A DNA stretch of 64,000 nt from Channallabes apus (taxonomy: Eukaryota; Chordata; Actinopteri; Siluriformes; Clariidae). The stretch covers positions 15,614,151 to 15,678,150 of the forward strand of contig CM060113.1 of NCBI GenBank assembly GCA_030522415.1. Reading direction: 5' to 3'. The position numbers and the translations under genes were made by a program. This document shows, in pieces, positions 33,201-43,214 of this stretch. Below the pieces are notes generated by a model, which ran no database searches, had not been told where the DNA came from, and worked only from the letters and a program-made list of their open reading frames with translations. The first letter of the stretch is position 1; each line of letters opens with the position of its first letter.

Positions 33201-34471
33201 GAGATCATGTTAACAGGCGATTGACTTAATGGGTTGCCATCGAGAGCGTTAATCACGATCGGGGTTGGAAGCTTCGACACTGGAGCGTGCAGCGAGGAAA
33301 GTAGAGAAAATGAAATAAAATTCCCAGCCGAGCCCGAATCTATGAGGGGGGAAACAGAAATCACATGGTTATTGTATGCCAACGTCGCATTTACACAAAA
33401 TGACCGGTTGGTTCGTGGTGGTGTTGGCAGTGTAGGTGTTTTTTCAGTTTGTGGGGGTATGTCCGTGTTTATGGTTTGTGTAGAGGTGTTCGTGCGGTTG
33501 GTTGGTGGGGGTGTGTCTGTCTTTACGTTTAATAATGGGCACTCTCGGATGAGGTGCCCCCCACCCCCGCAGTACAGGCACAGTCCGGCCGTAATTCGGC
33601 GTCGTCTCTCCTGGGCGGACAGCCTGGACGAGCCTACATCCATCGGCTCTGTCGTTGGGGACTCGCGGGGAGCTGGTGGGCTTCTGCTGGGGCGAGGACG
33701 GTGGTGCGATTCCACCCTGCTTCCTGCCGACCGGGCGGGGTTTTGCCTTCTCTGACTGCGGAGGTGTTGGTCCAGCTTAATGGCGAGCTGGATTGTCTCG
33801 TCCAAGTCTAGCTCTGCGTCTCTGCACGCCAACTCCAGCTGGATGTCGGGCTGGAGCCCGTCCCGGAAGCGGGCGAGAAGGCTCTTCTCGCACCACTCAC
33901 TCTCCGCAGCCAGGATCTTGAATCGCACGGCGTACTCGGCGACGGTGGTCGACCCCTGCCTAATCCTCAGCAGCTGTTGCTCCCCAGTCCGGCCCTGATC
34001 CGGGTGATCGACAGCGCGGAAAGCGCGGAGGAAGCGAACAAAGTCGATCATGTCCCGGCCTCCAGCACTCCACATAGCGGTGGCCCAGTCCATCGCTGCA
34101 CCTGTGAGCTGTTGAGTGACAAAACTTATTTTCTGTCGTTCGTCGAGACCGGGATACTCGGCCAGGTACAGCTCACAGGCGAGGAGAAATCTTCGGCACC
34201 CCTCTGGGTCACCAGCATATCTCTCGGGGGGGGCGGCCCGTGGTGGAGATCGGGATGCGTGTCTCTGCGCTGCAGGTGGAGGCGACTGTCTCGCCGCGAT
34301 GTCACGGACACTGTGGGCCAGGTCATTAATTGCCCTGGCCAGGCTGTCCATCTGCCCCTGCTGTCGTCGAATGTAATCCATCATAGGGACCGTATTGTCA
34401 CGTACAGGTGTTCCTGCTGCGTTCGGGTAAGAGGTCTGGTCATCTGTCATGTCGGTCTTCGGTAAATACAC
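30176..34471 (-). CDS. Gypsy/chromovirus Gag-Pol, intact frame truncated by the provirus
   Basis: 1,431 codons without a stop. Order: Gag (about 1-320) with a CCHC knuckle (C298, C301, H306, C311); protease DSG (378-380); RT with YLDD (694-697); RNase H (D845, E888, D915); integrase with zinc ligands H1027, H1034, C1064, C1067 and D1097, D1157, E1193 (35 residues between the last two); then a chromodomain starting near 1384. The final residues are read from the provirus LTR, so the chromodomain loses its C-terminal helix. The first Met (34471) and the next (34450) both lie inside the LTR. Gag and Pol share one frame. All catalytic residues are present. Confidence 0.95.
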   Translation of the reverse strand: MYLPKTDMTDDQTSYPNAAGTPVRDNTVPMMDYIRRQQGQMDSLARAINDLAHSVRDIAARQSPPPAAQRHASRSPPRAAPPERYAGDPEGCRRFLLACELYLAEYPGLDERQKISFVTQQLTGAAMDWATAMWSAGGRDMIDFVRFLRAFRAVDHPDQGRTGEQQLLRIRQGSTTVAEYAVRFKILAAESEWCEKSLLARFRDGLQPDIQLELACRDAELDLDETIQLAIKLDQHLRSQRRQNPARSAGSRVESHHRPRPSRSPPAPRESPTTEPMDVGSSRLSAQERRRRITAGLCLYCGGGGHLIRECPLLNVKTDTPPPTNRTNTSTQTINTDIPPQTEKTPTLPTPPRTNRSFCVNATLAYNNHVISVSPLIDSGSAGNFISFSLLSSLHAPVSKLPTPIVINALDGNPLSQSPVNMISVPLRLTFPNHTEELEFYVISQVSQPVVLGLPWLSSHNSNFDWASARILSWSPRCAKLCMPTSLMAQTTTVESPSTLVSTLVPSEYVKFKDVFSVKAAARLPPHRPWDCAIDLLPGKTPPCSRIYPLSVPETRAMEEYVKEALQQGLISRSTSPASAGFFFIEKKGRGLRSCIDYRGLNTITVKYKHPLPLVPAAIDLLRGASIFTKLDLCSAYNLVRVRKGDEWKTAFSTTSGHYQYNVMAYGLVNAPAVFQGFMNDVLRHMLSRFVIVYLDDILIYSRSYEEHVSHVTAVLHRLREHGLYVKAEKCEFHKTEGAFLGYRIGPLGVRMDTAKVRAVLQWPEPTTVKALQSFLGFANFYRRFIRGYSTLAAPLTSLLKGKPRKLHQFTLDARGAFQRLKQAFTSAPILKLPDPNKPFVVEVDASEVGLGAVLSQRHGHPEKLFPCAFFSRKLTPAECNYDIGNRELLAIKAALEEWRHWLEGSEHPFTVLTDHKNLEYLQQAKRLNPRQARWALFFTRVHFSITYRPGSKNLKADALSRCFATQDRPQVPEPILPPSLVVAPITWDLDAEIARATRSEPVPPGCPPNRTYVPESLRERVIVEAHTNLSSGHPGELKTRQLLEPRFWWPNLRETVKTVVSSCATCATTKSPRGLPVGKLMPLPTPNRPWSHLAVDFVTDLPVSKGYTTVLVVVDRFSKGCRFIPFCALPTASQVTETLFNNVFRYYGIPEDIVSDRGPQFIAKVWKAFFQKLGTTVSLTSGYHPESNGQAERTVQDLGTFLRAYCSSRQHEWADCLFWAEYARNSLRHSSTGLTPFQCVLGHQPPLCPWDATPTNIPMVDEWFKKAEKVWEGAHASISQAVRRFKSFADRRRRESPPLQVGDRVWLSTKDLSLNLPCRKLSPRFIGPFPIISQINPVSFKLQLPSHMRINPVFHISLLRPVMRGPLDGGVVDPSLPGAVEIEGAPAFRVQQLLDSRRRGGSLQYLVEWEGYGPEERSWVLWEKFLFDFI

Positions 34472-34978
34472 ACACGGGAGAACGCAGGTGCAGGAAATAT
34501 ACTCTTTATTGAAAGTCCCGTTTTTGACTTGAACAACTGAAATCTTTTATATAAATGATAATGACCCCAAGGGTCCTTCACCAGGGACGGTCTGCAGGCG
34601 GAAACACTAATGAAACACCGACTTCACTCGAAGTCTAAACCTTGAAAGGAACTGAGAAACTGCCACGGAACCGGGATCCGTCCGAACGCGAAAGCCGTCT
34701 CGCTTTCGCTACCTCGCCTGCAGATACCGTCTTAAACCTGGGAGAGAGAGAGAGAGAACATAACAGTAAAACATACGGGGTGTGCACAACGGTGACCAGA
34801 CAATGTGGTGTGGGTTCGGCTGGGTTAAATAGTGAGACACACAAGGGTAGACAGGTGAATTCACTCTCGTGTTGATGACTGACAGTGACATACGCAGACA
34901 CACTAGGGGGAGACAAAGACTACGGCTCAGTAATCCGGTGAACCTGATCTCCGGGGCTGAGGCAGATCGGATGTTACA
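34445..34978 (-). repeat. 5' LTR of the Gypsy element (534 bp)
   Basis: Directly abuts the gag frame, with no obvious leader or tRNA-type primer-binding site between LTR and coding sequence. GGGGG duplication at 34979-34983. Confidence 0.93.
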
Positions 34979-35005
34979 GGGGGCAAATAGTTTTTCACAC
35001 TACTG

Positions 35006-35451
35006 TATCTAACCTTCTATGCTGTTCTTATCATTTAGAATAATTTAAAGTATTTAGAACCTCTCTGTTCTGTAGCCAGCCCCTAGCAAGCCAGGGGTGA
35101 AAAGCTACTCTGCTCTGCTGGGTTTCAATGTTTTGTTCAAAATCTTACAGCCATCAGGTTAATATTTACAGTTGTGTCTTTTAGCCATCTTGGCATTTTC
35201 TACAGGCGACACCTTGAATTCTTATATATTTTCATTGCTGACACATGGTTTGCTCCTGGTGCAGTAAAGCTGCATTATTGCAAGTGTAGCTTGGGGTCTG
35301 TTGGGCTGTCTGTCTGTCAGTCTATTTATGCCTGGATTTATTGGATCTACTGAAGAGACTGTGGCGGATGCTCAAAGTGCAAGAAGTGGCATGCACCCAG
35401 GGACTTCCAAGGCATGGATGTGATAGTGCCGTTGATCACCGTACTGAAGAC
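35006..35451. repeat. Non-coding DNA with a segment duplicated at 42.4 kb
   Basis: 35128-35281 matches 42425-42575 closely in direct orientation (shared agccatcaggttaatattta, ttagccatcttggcattttc and ctggtgcagta segments). No gene seen. 35444-35451 is the left target duplication of the next element. Confidence 0.7.
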
Positions 35452-35974
35452 CAGAGGTGTCAAGTACCTAAGTACAAATACTTCGTTACCTTACTTAAGT
35501 AGAAATTTTGGGTATCTATACTTTACTGGAGTAATTATTTTTCAGCCGACTTTTTACTTCTACTAATTAAATTTTTAAGCAATTATCTGTACTTTCTACT
35601 CCTACATTTTAAAAATATGCTCGTTACTCTATTTTTATGATCAGAACGCGCAGCACCCCCCCGCCCCCCATCGCATTATCAGAACGCGCAGACCCCCCCC
35701 CCCCCCGGCGCATGTTAAGAACGCCCCCCCCCCCCCGTTGCATGATCAGAACGAGCATCCCCCCCTGTCCCCCCCCCTCGCATGATCAGAACGCTTTTTC
35801 CCCCCTCAGGTTACTTTTACTTTTATACTTTAAGTAGTTTTGAAACCAGTACTTTTACACTTTTACTTGAGTAAAAAGCTTGAGTTGATACTTCAACTTC
35901 TAAAGAAGTCTTTTTAAACCCTGGTATCTATACTTCTACTCAAGTAATGAATGTGAATACTTTTGACACCACTG
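35452..35974. mobile_element. hAT-type MITE with 8-bp target duplication
   Basis: Left end CAGAGGTGTCAAGTA and right end TACTTTTGACACCACTG are inverted copies with small differences. The 8-bp sequence CTGAAGAC occurs on both sides (35444-35451 and 35975-35982). Subterminal sequence is rich in agtactttt-type repeats. 523 bp, no coding capacity. An 8-bp duplication and CAG-type ends are the hallmark of hAT elements. Confidence 0.88.
35637..35800. repeat. Minisatellite with poly-C tracts inside the MITE
   Basis: Four to five units of about 35-45 bp, each with a form of gcatgatcagaacgc followed by a C-run of 6-14 bases. Confidence 0.85.
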
Positions 35975-35982
35975 CTGAAGAC

Positions 35983-36944
35983 AGCCGCAAGCACTGCTGG
36001 AGCTCCAACCCAGGCACTGGAACTCTCGAACAGAACCAGATTTCGTGACCCTGCCAAAGGAGAAAAGGTCGCTGTGTGTTCCACAACAAGGCTTCCGGTC
36101 TTGGCCGGTAATTTTATTAAGGATAATGGTAAAGGAAAAGGCTAAAAAGAAGGAGAAAGGGAAAAAGAGAAAGAAAGGATGCATATGCAGATATGTGGGC
36201 AGTGCTCAGCTGGAATGCGGGCACATGTTGGTGAGCACTGGCAGTGGGCAGAGTGGGCCCAAGTGGGCAGCAGGTCCTGCGAGCTTCCTTGACAACCCCT
36301 CTTTTGATCGCCCAAACTGGCTCCTTATAGATCTCATTGGTGCGGCTACCAGAAACTTCTTACCTGCGCGGCTTTCCTGGCTGGGACCGGAAACCTTGTT
36401 CCAGAAACACACAGAGGCCAACAAAATATTAGAACGTGTAACTTTTTTTCTGGGCAGTGTATTATAATACTATAGTACTGTAATCTAGTAATTCTAGCTA
36501 ATGACAAAATCAAAAGAAGACATTTAAAAAAGAGTGAGCTTAGGCAAGGTGCAGTTGGGATTGGATAGGGTATTGCTAGGTGATGTTATGATATTTCTAG
36601 TACTTACAATGGTGTTGATAAATAGGTTTAGGGTGTTTCATGTGGATGTTAAGGTATTTCTAGATTGTTTCTGTGGAATCCCAGGTAGTTGCTGAGGTGT
36701 AACTAGGCAGCAGCTATGGAATATTACTTGGTTGCTATTATGTTGGAAGGCAGTTGCTAGAGCAAAGGTGGCCAATCCTAGTCCTCGAGAGCCACAGCCA
36801 TGCATGTTTTCCAATTTATCTCTGCACTACTCACTGCTGATTACCTGGATCAGATGTGTTCAGTCAGTCAGAAGCTGGAAGACAGCATCTTAGATGAGGG
36901 TGGAAAGACAAAATACTTGTGTGTAACCTAATACATTTGTTTTT
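35983..36944. other. Non-coding stretch with one weak ORF
   Basis: A 140-codon plus-strand frame (36045-36467) with a Lys-rich run is the longest. It has no domain I recognise and is probably chance. 36760-36850 resembles a common fish repeat start (ggccaatcctagtcctcgag). Confidence 0.4.
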
Positions 36945-37290
36945 CCCAGGGATGTGTCTTCTCCCCATTGCTCTTCTTCCTTTACACTAATGTCTGCACC
37001 TCCAAGGAACCAACTGTTGCTGTCACTGCTAATTCCATAAGTCACCCGACGATGAGGCGGGAGATCAGGTGATAAGCCGGCATATCTCCAGAAGATGTGT
37101 GTATTTAGACCAATCTTAAGCTGAACACACTCAAAACTGTTGTGATGACAGTGGACTTTAGGAGAAACTCCTCTGCTCTGCTTTCTTCATAATATGTAAC
37201 AGCCCTGCTATTTCCTGTGTATTGTTTGTAAATAACATGTACACTATCTGTCTTTTGATTATGTGAAAATAAAGAAAAACAGGAAACCTT
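36945..37290 (+). mobile_element. Internally deleted LINE fragment (L2/CR1/Rex1 group)
   Basis: A plus-strand frame near 36955-37010 reads QGCVFSPLLFFLYTN, the RT motif before the catalytic box. Shortly after, 37115-37170 reads LNTLKTVVMTVDFRR, which in intact copies lies well beyond the FADD box. The catalytic segment is therefore deleted. A 3' UTR with AATAAAG follows near 37268. Confidence 0.62.
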
Positions 37291-37407
37291 CTTTTCTTTT
37301 TTCCCAAAGCCATAAAGGACAGATGTTGCAAGTTAAAACCTCAGAACAAGCTAGCTGCACCCCAGACAGAGTTCTGTAGAAGAAACAAAATTAGTAATGG
37401 TCATTAT

Positions 37408-38921
37408 CTTCTTTTTTGTCTTTTGACTGTTCCCTTTAAAGGGTCGCCACAGCGAATTAGACTCCATCTAATCCTATCCTCTGTATCCTCTTCTCTCACT
37501 CCAACTAACTTCATGTCCTCTCTCACTGCATACATAAATATCTTATTTGGTCTTCCTCTAGACCTCCTGCCTGGCAGTTCCAACCTCAGCATTCCTATGC
37601 TCCAATATGCTCACAATCACTTCTCAGAACATGTCCAAACCACCTCAATCTGGCCTCTCTAACTTTATCTCCAAAACATCTAACATGATTTGTCCCTCTA
37701 ATGAACTCATTCTTGATCCTATCCATCCTTGTCACCCCCATTAAGAACCTCAACATCTTAATCACTACTACCTCCAACTCATCCTCCTGTCTTTTTTCCA
37801 GTGCCAATGTCTCTAAGCTGTTGAGCATCGCTGGTCTCACCACTGTCTTGTACACCTTTCATTCTTGCTGATACGCTTTCATCACATAACACACCTGGCA
37901 TTTTCTCCAACCATTCCAACCTGCCTGTACACACCTCTTCACCTCCTTTCCACACTCCGTTGCTCTGGACCCTAAGTACTTAAAGTCTTACACGTTCTTT
38001 ACCTCTGCTTTAACCTCACTTTTCCACTTGGGTCCTTCTCATTCACACACATGTATTCTGTCTTGCTATGGCTAACATTCATTTCCAGAGCATACCAGAG
38101 CATACTTCCACCTCTCTAGATTTATGTCCACCTGTTCCCTGCTCTCACTACAAACCACAATGTCATCTGCAAACATGACAGTCCATGGAGACTCCTGACT
38201 AACCTCATCTGTCATCCTGTCCATCACCAGAGCAAACAAGACGAGGCTGAGAGCCGATCCTTGATGAAGACCCACCTCCACCTTGTGAAATCTTCTTTCA
38301 CATCTACAGCACATCTCACCACTGTCTTATAGCTCTTGTACATGTCCTGCACCACTCTAACATACTTCTCTGCAACTCCAGACTTCTTCATAAAATACCA
38401 CAACTCCTTTCTCTGGGTACCCTGTCATAAACATTCCATAAATCTACAAAAACAATGCAACTCCCTATTACCTTCTTTGTACTTCTCAAAACAAATACTG
38501 CATCTGTTGTACTCTTTCTAAGCATGAAACCATATTGCTGATCACAAATATGCTCACCTCAGCCCTTAATCTAGCTTCCACTACTCTTTCCCAAAGCTTA
38601 ATTGTATGATTCGTCAGCTTTATTCCTCTGTAGTTGCCACAGCTCTGCACATTTCCCTTGTTCTTAAAGATCGGCATCAATATACTTTTCCATTCCTCTG
38701 GGATCCTTTCACTCTCCAAGATCTTGATAAACAGAGTAGTCAGACACAATACTGGCCACCTCTACTAAGCGCTCCCATACCTCCACAGGTATGTCATCAA
38801 GACCAACTGCCTTTCCATTCTTCATCCTCTTCAACATCCTCCTCACCTCACTCTTATTGATTTTTGCTACTTCCTGCTCCACAGGCACCTCTTCTACTCT
38901 TCGTTCTTTTTCGTTCCTCAT
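37408..38921 (-). pseudogene. RTE-type reverse transcriptase and C-terminal region, broken
   Basis: Minus-strand fragments in order: 38709-38921 (LKRMKNGKAVGLDDIPVE), 38486-38749 (KNKGNVQSCGNYRGIKL), 38072-38314 (EVGLHQGSALS and MFADDIVVCSES, with the FADD box present), 37595-37855 (RLRWFGHVLR) and 37404-37592 (ELPGRRSRGRP). The segment between NYRGIKL and VGLHQG, which should contain the first catalytic Asp, is partly missing. Many frameshifts. Confidence 0.82.
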
Positions 38922-39235
38922 TTCTCAATTCTTCAAAGTACTCCTTTCATCTTCCCATCACTCTCCTGGCACCTGTCAGTACCTGCCCCTATCTGTCTCC
39001 CTGAACACCTTAGCTGTAGTTGTCCAGTCAACTGGAAGCACCTCCTGACCACCCAAAGTCTCAACTCCTCCCTGAAAACTAGACAACATTCTTCCTTTTT
39101 CAACTTCCATCACTTTGTCCTCTGCTCTGCCTTTGTCCTCTTCATCTTCCTCACCACCAGGGCCATTTTACACACCATCATCCTGTGGCTACACGTTCCC
39201 CTACCAATACTTTGCAATCACTGATCTCTTTCAGA

Positions 39236-39790
39236 TTACAACATTAACACAAGATGTGCTTCTGCCTCTGCTATTATATACTGTATGTTCCTGCTTTTTC
39301 TAGAAGAAGTATTCACTACTGCCATTTCCACCCTCTTTGCAAAGTCCACCACCATCTTTACTTCTGCATTCCTGTCCTGAAGACCAAACCTGCCCATCAC
39401 CACTGTTCTCTTCCCCAACATATCCAAGAAAATCTGTACCAATCACCACTCAATCACCTCTGGGGATGCTCTGCATTACTCCATCTAACTCATTCCAGAA
39501 TTTCTCCTTCTCTTCTAACTCAGGATAACGCCCACTCCATTTCTTTTCCTATCCACACCATGGTAAGACAACTTGAACCTTCGTCCTAAGCTTTTAGTCT
39601 TGCAACCTTTCCACCTGGTCTCCTGCACACACAATTTATCTATCTTTCTTCTCTGCATCATCTCAACCAGCTCTCTTGCCTTCCCTGTCATAGTTCCAGC
39701 ATTCAAAGTCTATACTGTTATTCCTAAAGTCTTGGCTTTCCATTTCTCTCTCTCTGCCTACGAGCATGCCTTCCTCCTCTCCTTCTTCAA
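39236..39790 (-). pseudogene. RTE-type APE endonuclease remnant
   Basis: 39515-39706 reads NAGTMTGKARELVEMMQ then LCVQETRWKG, carrying the catalytic Glu motif (QETRW). 39236-39442 holds VVDFAKRVEMAVVNT from later in the domain. The GDFNGH-type box between them is missing or out of frame. Resembles CFDP2/BovB-like endonucleases. Confidence 0.78.
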
Positions 39791-39805
39791 CCAACAGTAG
39801 CCCAA

Positions 39806-40260
39806 CTGGGCCTCCGAGTGGCGCAGTGTTAAAGCGCTCGCCCTATGATCTGGAGATTGCTGGTCGATTCTCAGGTGATGCTGTAACCTCTCGCAGTTGG
39901 AGGTCTAGAGAGAGCTGATTGGCCGAGCTCTCTCAGAGTGGAGGGATGAGCGGTACTTCATGTTCCCACATTAATCACGGCTCTACAGCCAATCAGGGGC
40001 ATCTGTGAGCTTGCGAAGTGGAAGGAGTGCATAGCGCTGTCCTCCGAATGTGTTACGCTGCCCCCAATGGTGCATGAGCGAGCACTTTGAAAAGATGAGG
40101 TCGGCTGGCGTCACGTGGTTCGGAGGAAACACGTGATAGTCTTCTGCTCTCCCAACTGAGTGGCAGTAGTAGCCTTAATGTGGAAGCCCCTTAGTGACGG
40201 GGAGGAATTGGACACGACTAAAGTAGGGAGAAAATCAGGAAAAAGAAAAAAAAAAAAAAA
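39806..40260 (+). mobile_element. tRNA-derived SINE with its own target duplication
   Basis: The head carries box A (GTGGCGCAGTG, about 39818-39828) and a box B-like segment (GGTCGATTCTC, about 39872-39882). The body is about 340 bp and the tail is A-rich (40239-40260). The 13-bp sequence AACAGTAGCCCAA flanks it (39793-39805 and 40259-40271, the second copy overlapping the A tail). It lies in the 5' UTR of the RTE LINE. Confidence 0.88.
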
Positions 40261-40487
40261 CAGTAGCCCAATTTACACCGGCACCCTGGTGGTTGTGGTT
40301 ATCCCAGTCCACGACTGATCCGGTATGTAGTCGTGTTAATTATTTACATGATTAATTAATGCAAACGTTTTACATCGGATGCCCTTCCTGCCACAACCCT
40401 CTCCATTTATCCAGACTTTGGACTGGCACAAGAAAACACTGGATTGTGCCCCGCTGTAGTTGCAATTACAGTAGTAATGGTCATTAT

Positions 40488-42110
40488 ATAGAAAGAATAA
40501 ACAGACCACACAAAGTAGAAAATATCAAATAAAGTGAATGTTTAATGCAATTGCCAAACCAATGACAATACTGCACAGTAATAACGTTTATTCAAACTCT
40601 TCAAACTTGGAAAGACAAAATAAGCTTCAGCTGATATTATGTGCCTCCAAAGTGAATATTAAATAATAGATAAATACATTCAAAATGTTAACTAGTAGCA
40701 GGACAACAGATATTTTGTGAGCTCTAGCCGCTGGATGAAGGCCAAAATCTGCTAACACCTTTGTTTACCTACTGCAAATATTCAATGATTCAATATTTGC
40801 CATGACCCAAACAAATTATTGAAATCTCAAGAACTGCCTCATTTGTTTCTACCTGTAGCTTGGTGGGTACAGCCTGGTTGTAAATAATTTGGTTTCTACA
40901 GCATGCAAACAAGAACTGCTTACCTAATCTCTGGCCCTGTATGCTACTTATGAAAATAATAGGAGCTGCCTGATGCCACTATGCTTTCTGACTTCAGACC
41001 TGCCATGTTAATATTTGTATGTGTGTGTCTGTGAGGGAATTAGTGACTGACTGAAGAAATAGGCCAAGTAGGACAAAGGGAGTTAAAATAGCTGTAGGGC
41101 CTTTATAATTTTAAACGACTTACAGGCTTTACAACATGCTCTCCCCAGGAAATGTGTAATTATTTGCTGTGGCATGGGGATAATTCTGTGGAAGCACACC
41201 GAGACAAGAATTCTAATCTGTCCCTAAAAAACAAACAAACAGCAAGCATCACCCCTCTAACAACCATATTTGACAAACAAGTGTTTTTGTTAAAAGAACA
41301 AATACAATCTGAAAGGTGAAGGAACGCTTATCATCTGGTGGATTTCTTATCCTTGAGATTTTTAAAAGTGTCACACTTCCTGCTGCCAGCTGGTGGTACT
41401 AAAGACTTACAGTAGTCATATCCATGTGTCATATCCATATCCAGCTTTCTTCTCTTAACATACTGTAAAGCTAAGGTTTGATGAAACATCACTCAATGTA
41501 CATACGTAGATGCTATTAGCCACTTCCTGTTTCCTTTTATTCACCATATGAACCCTCTGAGATATCTAAACTTCCATCATAATTTTGAATATTGCATCGT
41601 AAATATCTTGAAATCATATTGGCCTGGTTTGGTGGTAATTGTATAAATCCCATAGGGGGAGTCTATTTCTCTGCATGTGTTTTGCAAAGAGTCAAAAATA
41701 AGTGACTTTCTGTTGACTAGAGCCCATGACAGTGCGAAAGGTGTTCAGCTCAATGAGATCCAAATGTACACCAGGTTTAACAAGATTTTCCAGAGCCAAG
41801 CTGCTCTGGTGTCCTAATTGCTGCAGATTCCATCCAACCTGTGTGCTGATTTTCACAACTTTTTAAAAATGTTAAGACCCCCTAAAAGCCCCTGGTATAT
41901 ATTTATATTGAACCAAATCAGTTGAAAATAAGGGGCAAAATATTAGAGACACATTTCCTGTTTGCTGATTTTCATGACTTTTTGAGTAAGAAAAAAATCA
42001 TGGTTAGTCAAGAAAAAAAAAAGAAAAGCAAGAGAACTCTTAGCACTTCTATTGCTTGGGCACTATTAATAATAATCATAAAAGGGCTCGTCACATCACG
42101 AGCGTTTGGG
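40488..42110. other. Non-coding stretch, no element recognised
   Basis: AT-rich sequence with no ORF above about 70 codons and no repeat structure that I can defend. Confidence 0.5.
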
Positions 42111-42124
42111 CCCTTATGCTTTAG

Positions 42125-42300
42125 GTAAAAAGCCACCTCAGCTTGCTCACCAGGGACAATCTGATCATTCTGATTCATACACATTCACATTCCATACAAA
42201 CTAAAATAATTATTTTGTAATTAAAGGTGCTTTGCGACAATGACAATTGCTAAAAGCACTATACAAATAAAATTGAATAAAATGTAATTGAATTGAACTA
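42125..42300 (+). repeat. LINE 3'-tail repeat
   Basis: Shares gattcatacacattcacat, ccatacaaact and the ctatacaaataaaattgaa tail with 56700-56805 and, inverted, with 50818-50935. Ends in a degenerate ATTGA-type tail. Confidence 0.75.
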
Positions 42301-42424
42301 TTTACATGCCTGTTTTATACAAATGCATTGGTATGGAATCTGTTCAGGTGAAGGCTAGTGTTAGGAATAGTGTTTGCATTCATAGCTTTTCTTATGAATC
42401 CTAATGAATTCTTATGAATGTTAG

Positions 42425-42575
42425 GATTTGTTCAAAAATCTTATAGCCATCAGGTTAATATTTACAAATGTGTCTTTTAGCCATCTTGGCATTTTCTACA
42501 GGCAACACCTTGAATTATTATATGTCAGTGCTGACACATTGTTTGCTCCTGGTGCAGTACAGCTGCATTATTGCA
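42425..42575. repeat. Direct repeat of 35128-35281
   Basis: See the 35.0-kb entry; about 150 bp, with small indels. The (GT)n follows directly. Confidence 0.75.
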
Positions 42576-42586
42576 GGGGTTAATGG

Positions 42587-43214
<628 letters not shown>

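Larger units (their letters stand above)
21158..34978 (-). mobile_element. Gypsy/chromovirus LTR retrotransposon, itself split by a provirus
   Basis: It has two 534-bp LTRs in direct orientation (21158-21691, 34445-34978), TG..CA ends and a 5-bp GGGGG duplication (21153-21157 and 34979-34983) in the Tc1 right TIR. The coding strand is minus. A purine-rich tract (GGGAGGGGGGG in minus sense, about 21695-21706) sits next to the 3' LTR, as a polypurine tract should. The C-terminal chromodomain places it with the Tf1/sushi-type chromoviruses. LTRs differ at about two positions by eye. Without the provirus it is about 5.5 kb. Confidence 0.93.
19564..35005 (+). mobile_element. Tc1-type DNA transposon, split by a nested retrotransposon
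   Basis: The left end CAGTGGTGTGAAAAACTA (19564 on) and the right end TTTTTCACACTACTG (to 35005) are inverted copies, both flanked by TA. The left TIR extends to about 19780 and pairs with the sequence at 20965-21157, followed after the nest by 34984-35005. Removing the Gypsy insertion (21158-34978 plus one target copy) restores a normal Tc1 element of about 1.6 kb. Inside is one broken transposase gene. Confidence 0.92.
37408..40471 (-). mobile_element. RTE-type LINE, near full length, with 16-bp target duplication
   Basis: The sequence TAGTAATGGTCATTAT flanks it exactly (37392-37407 and 40472-40487). On the minus strand the order is: 5' UTR (40471-40262, continuing past a SINE), endonuclease, RT, C-terminal domain, and a 3' end at 37408. 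The coding region is broken into many frames. Removal of the 455-bp SINE and its extra target copy leaves about 2.6 kb, shorter than a complete element, so internal deletions have occurred. Confidence 0.85.

Noticed and set aside
34444..34445. tRNA-type primer-binding site next to the Gypsy 5' LTR
   Set aside because: The adjoining bases are already gag codons and do not begin TGG.
33234..34465. Plus-strand ORFs of 160-173 codons
   Set aside because: Shadows of the Gypsy gag frame on the other strand.
36045..36467. A 140-codon Lys-rich ORF as a host gene
   Set aside because: No domain, no splice or promoter context, and located beside a MITE in repeat-rich DNA; probably chance.
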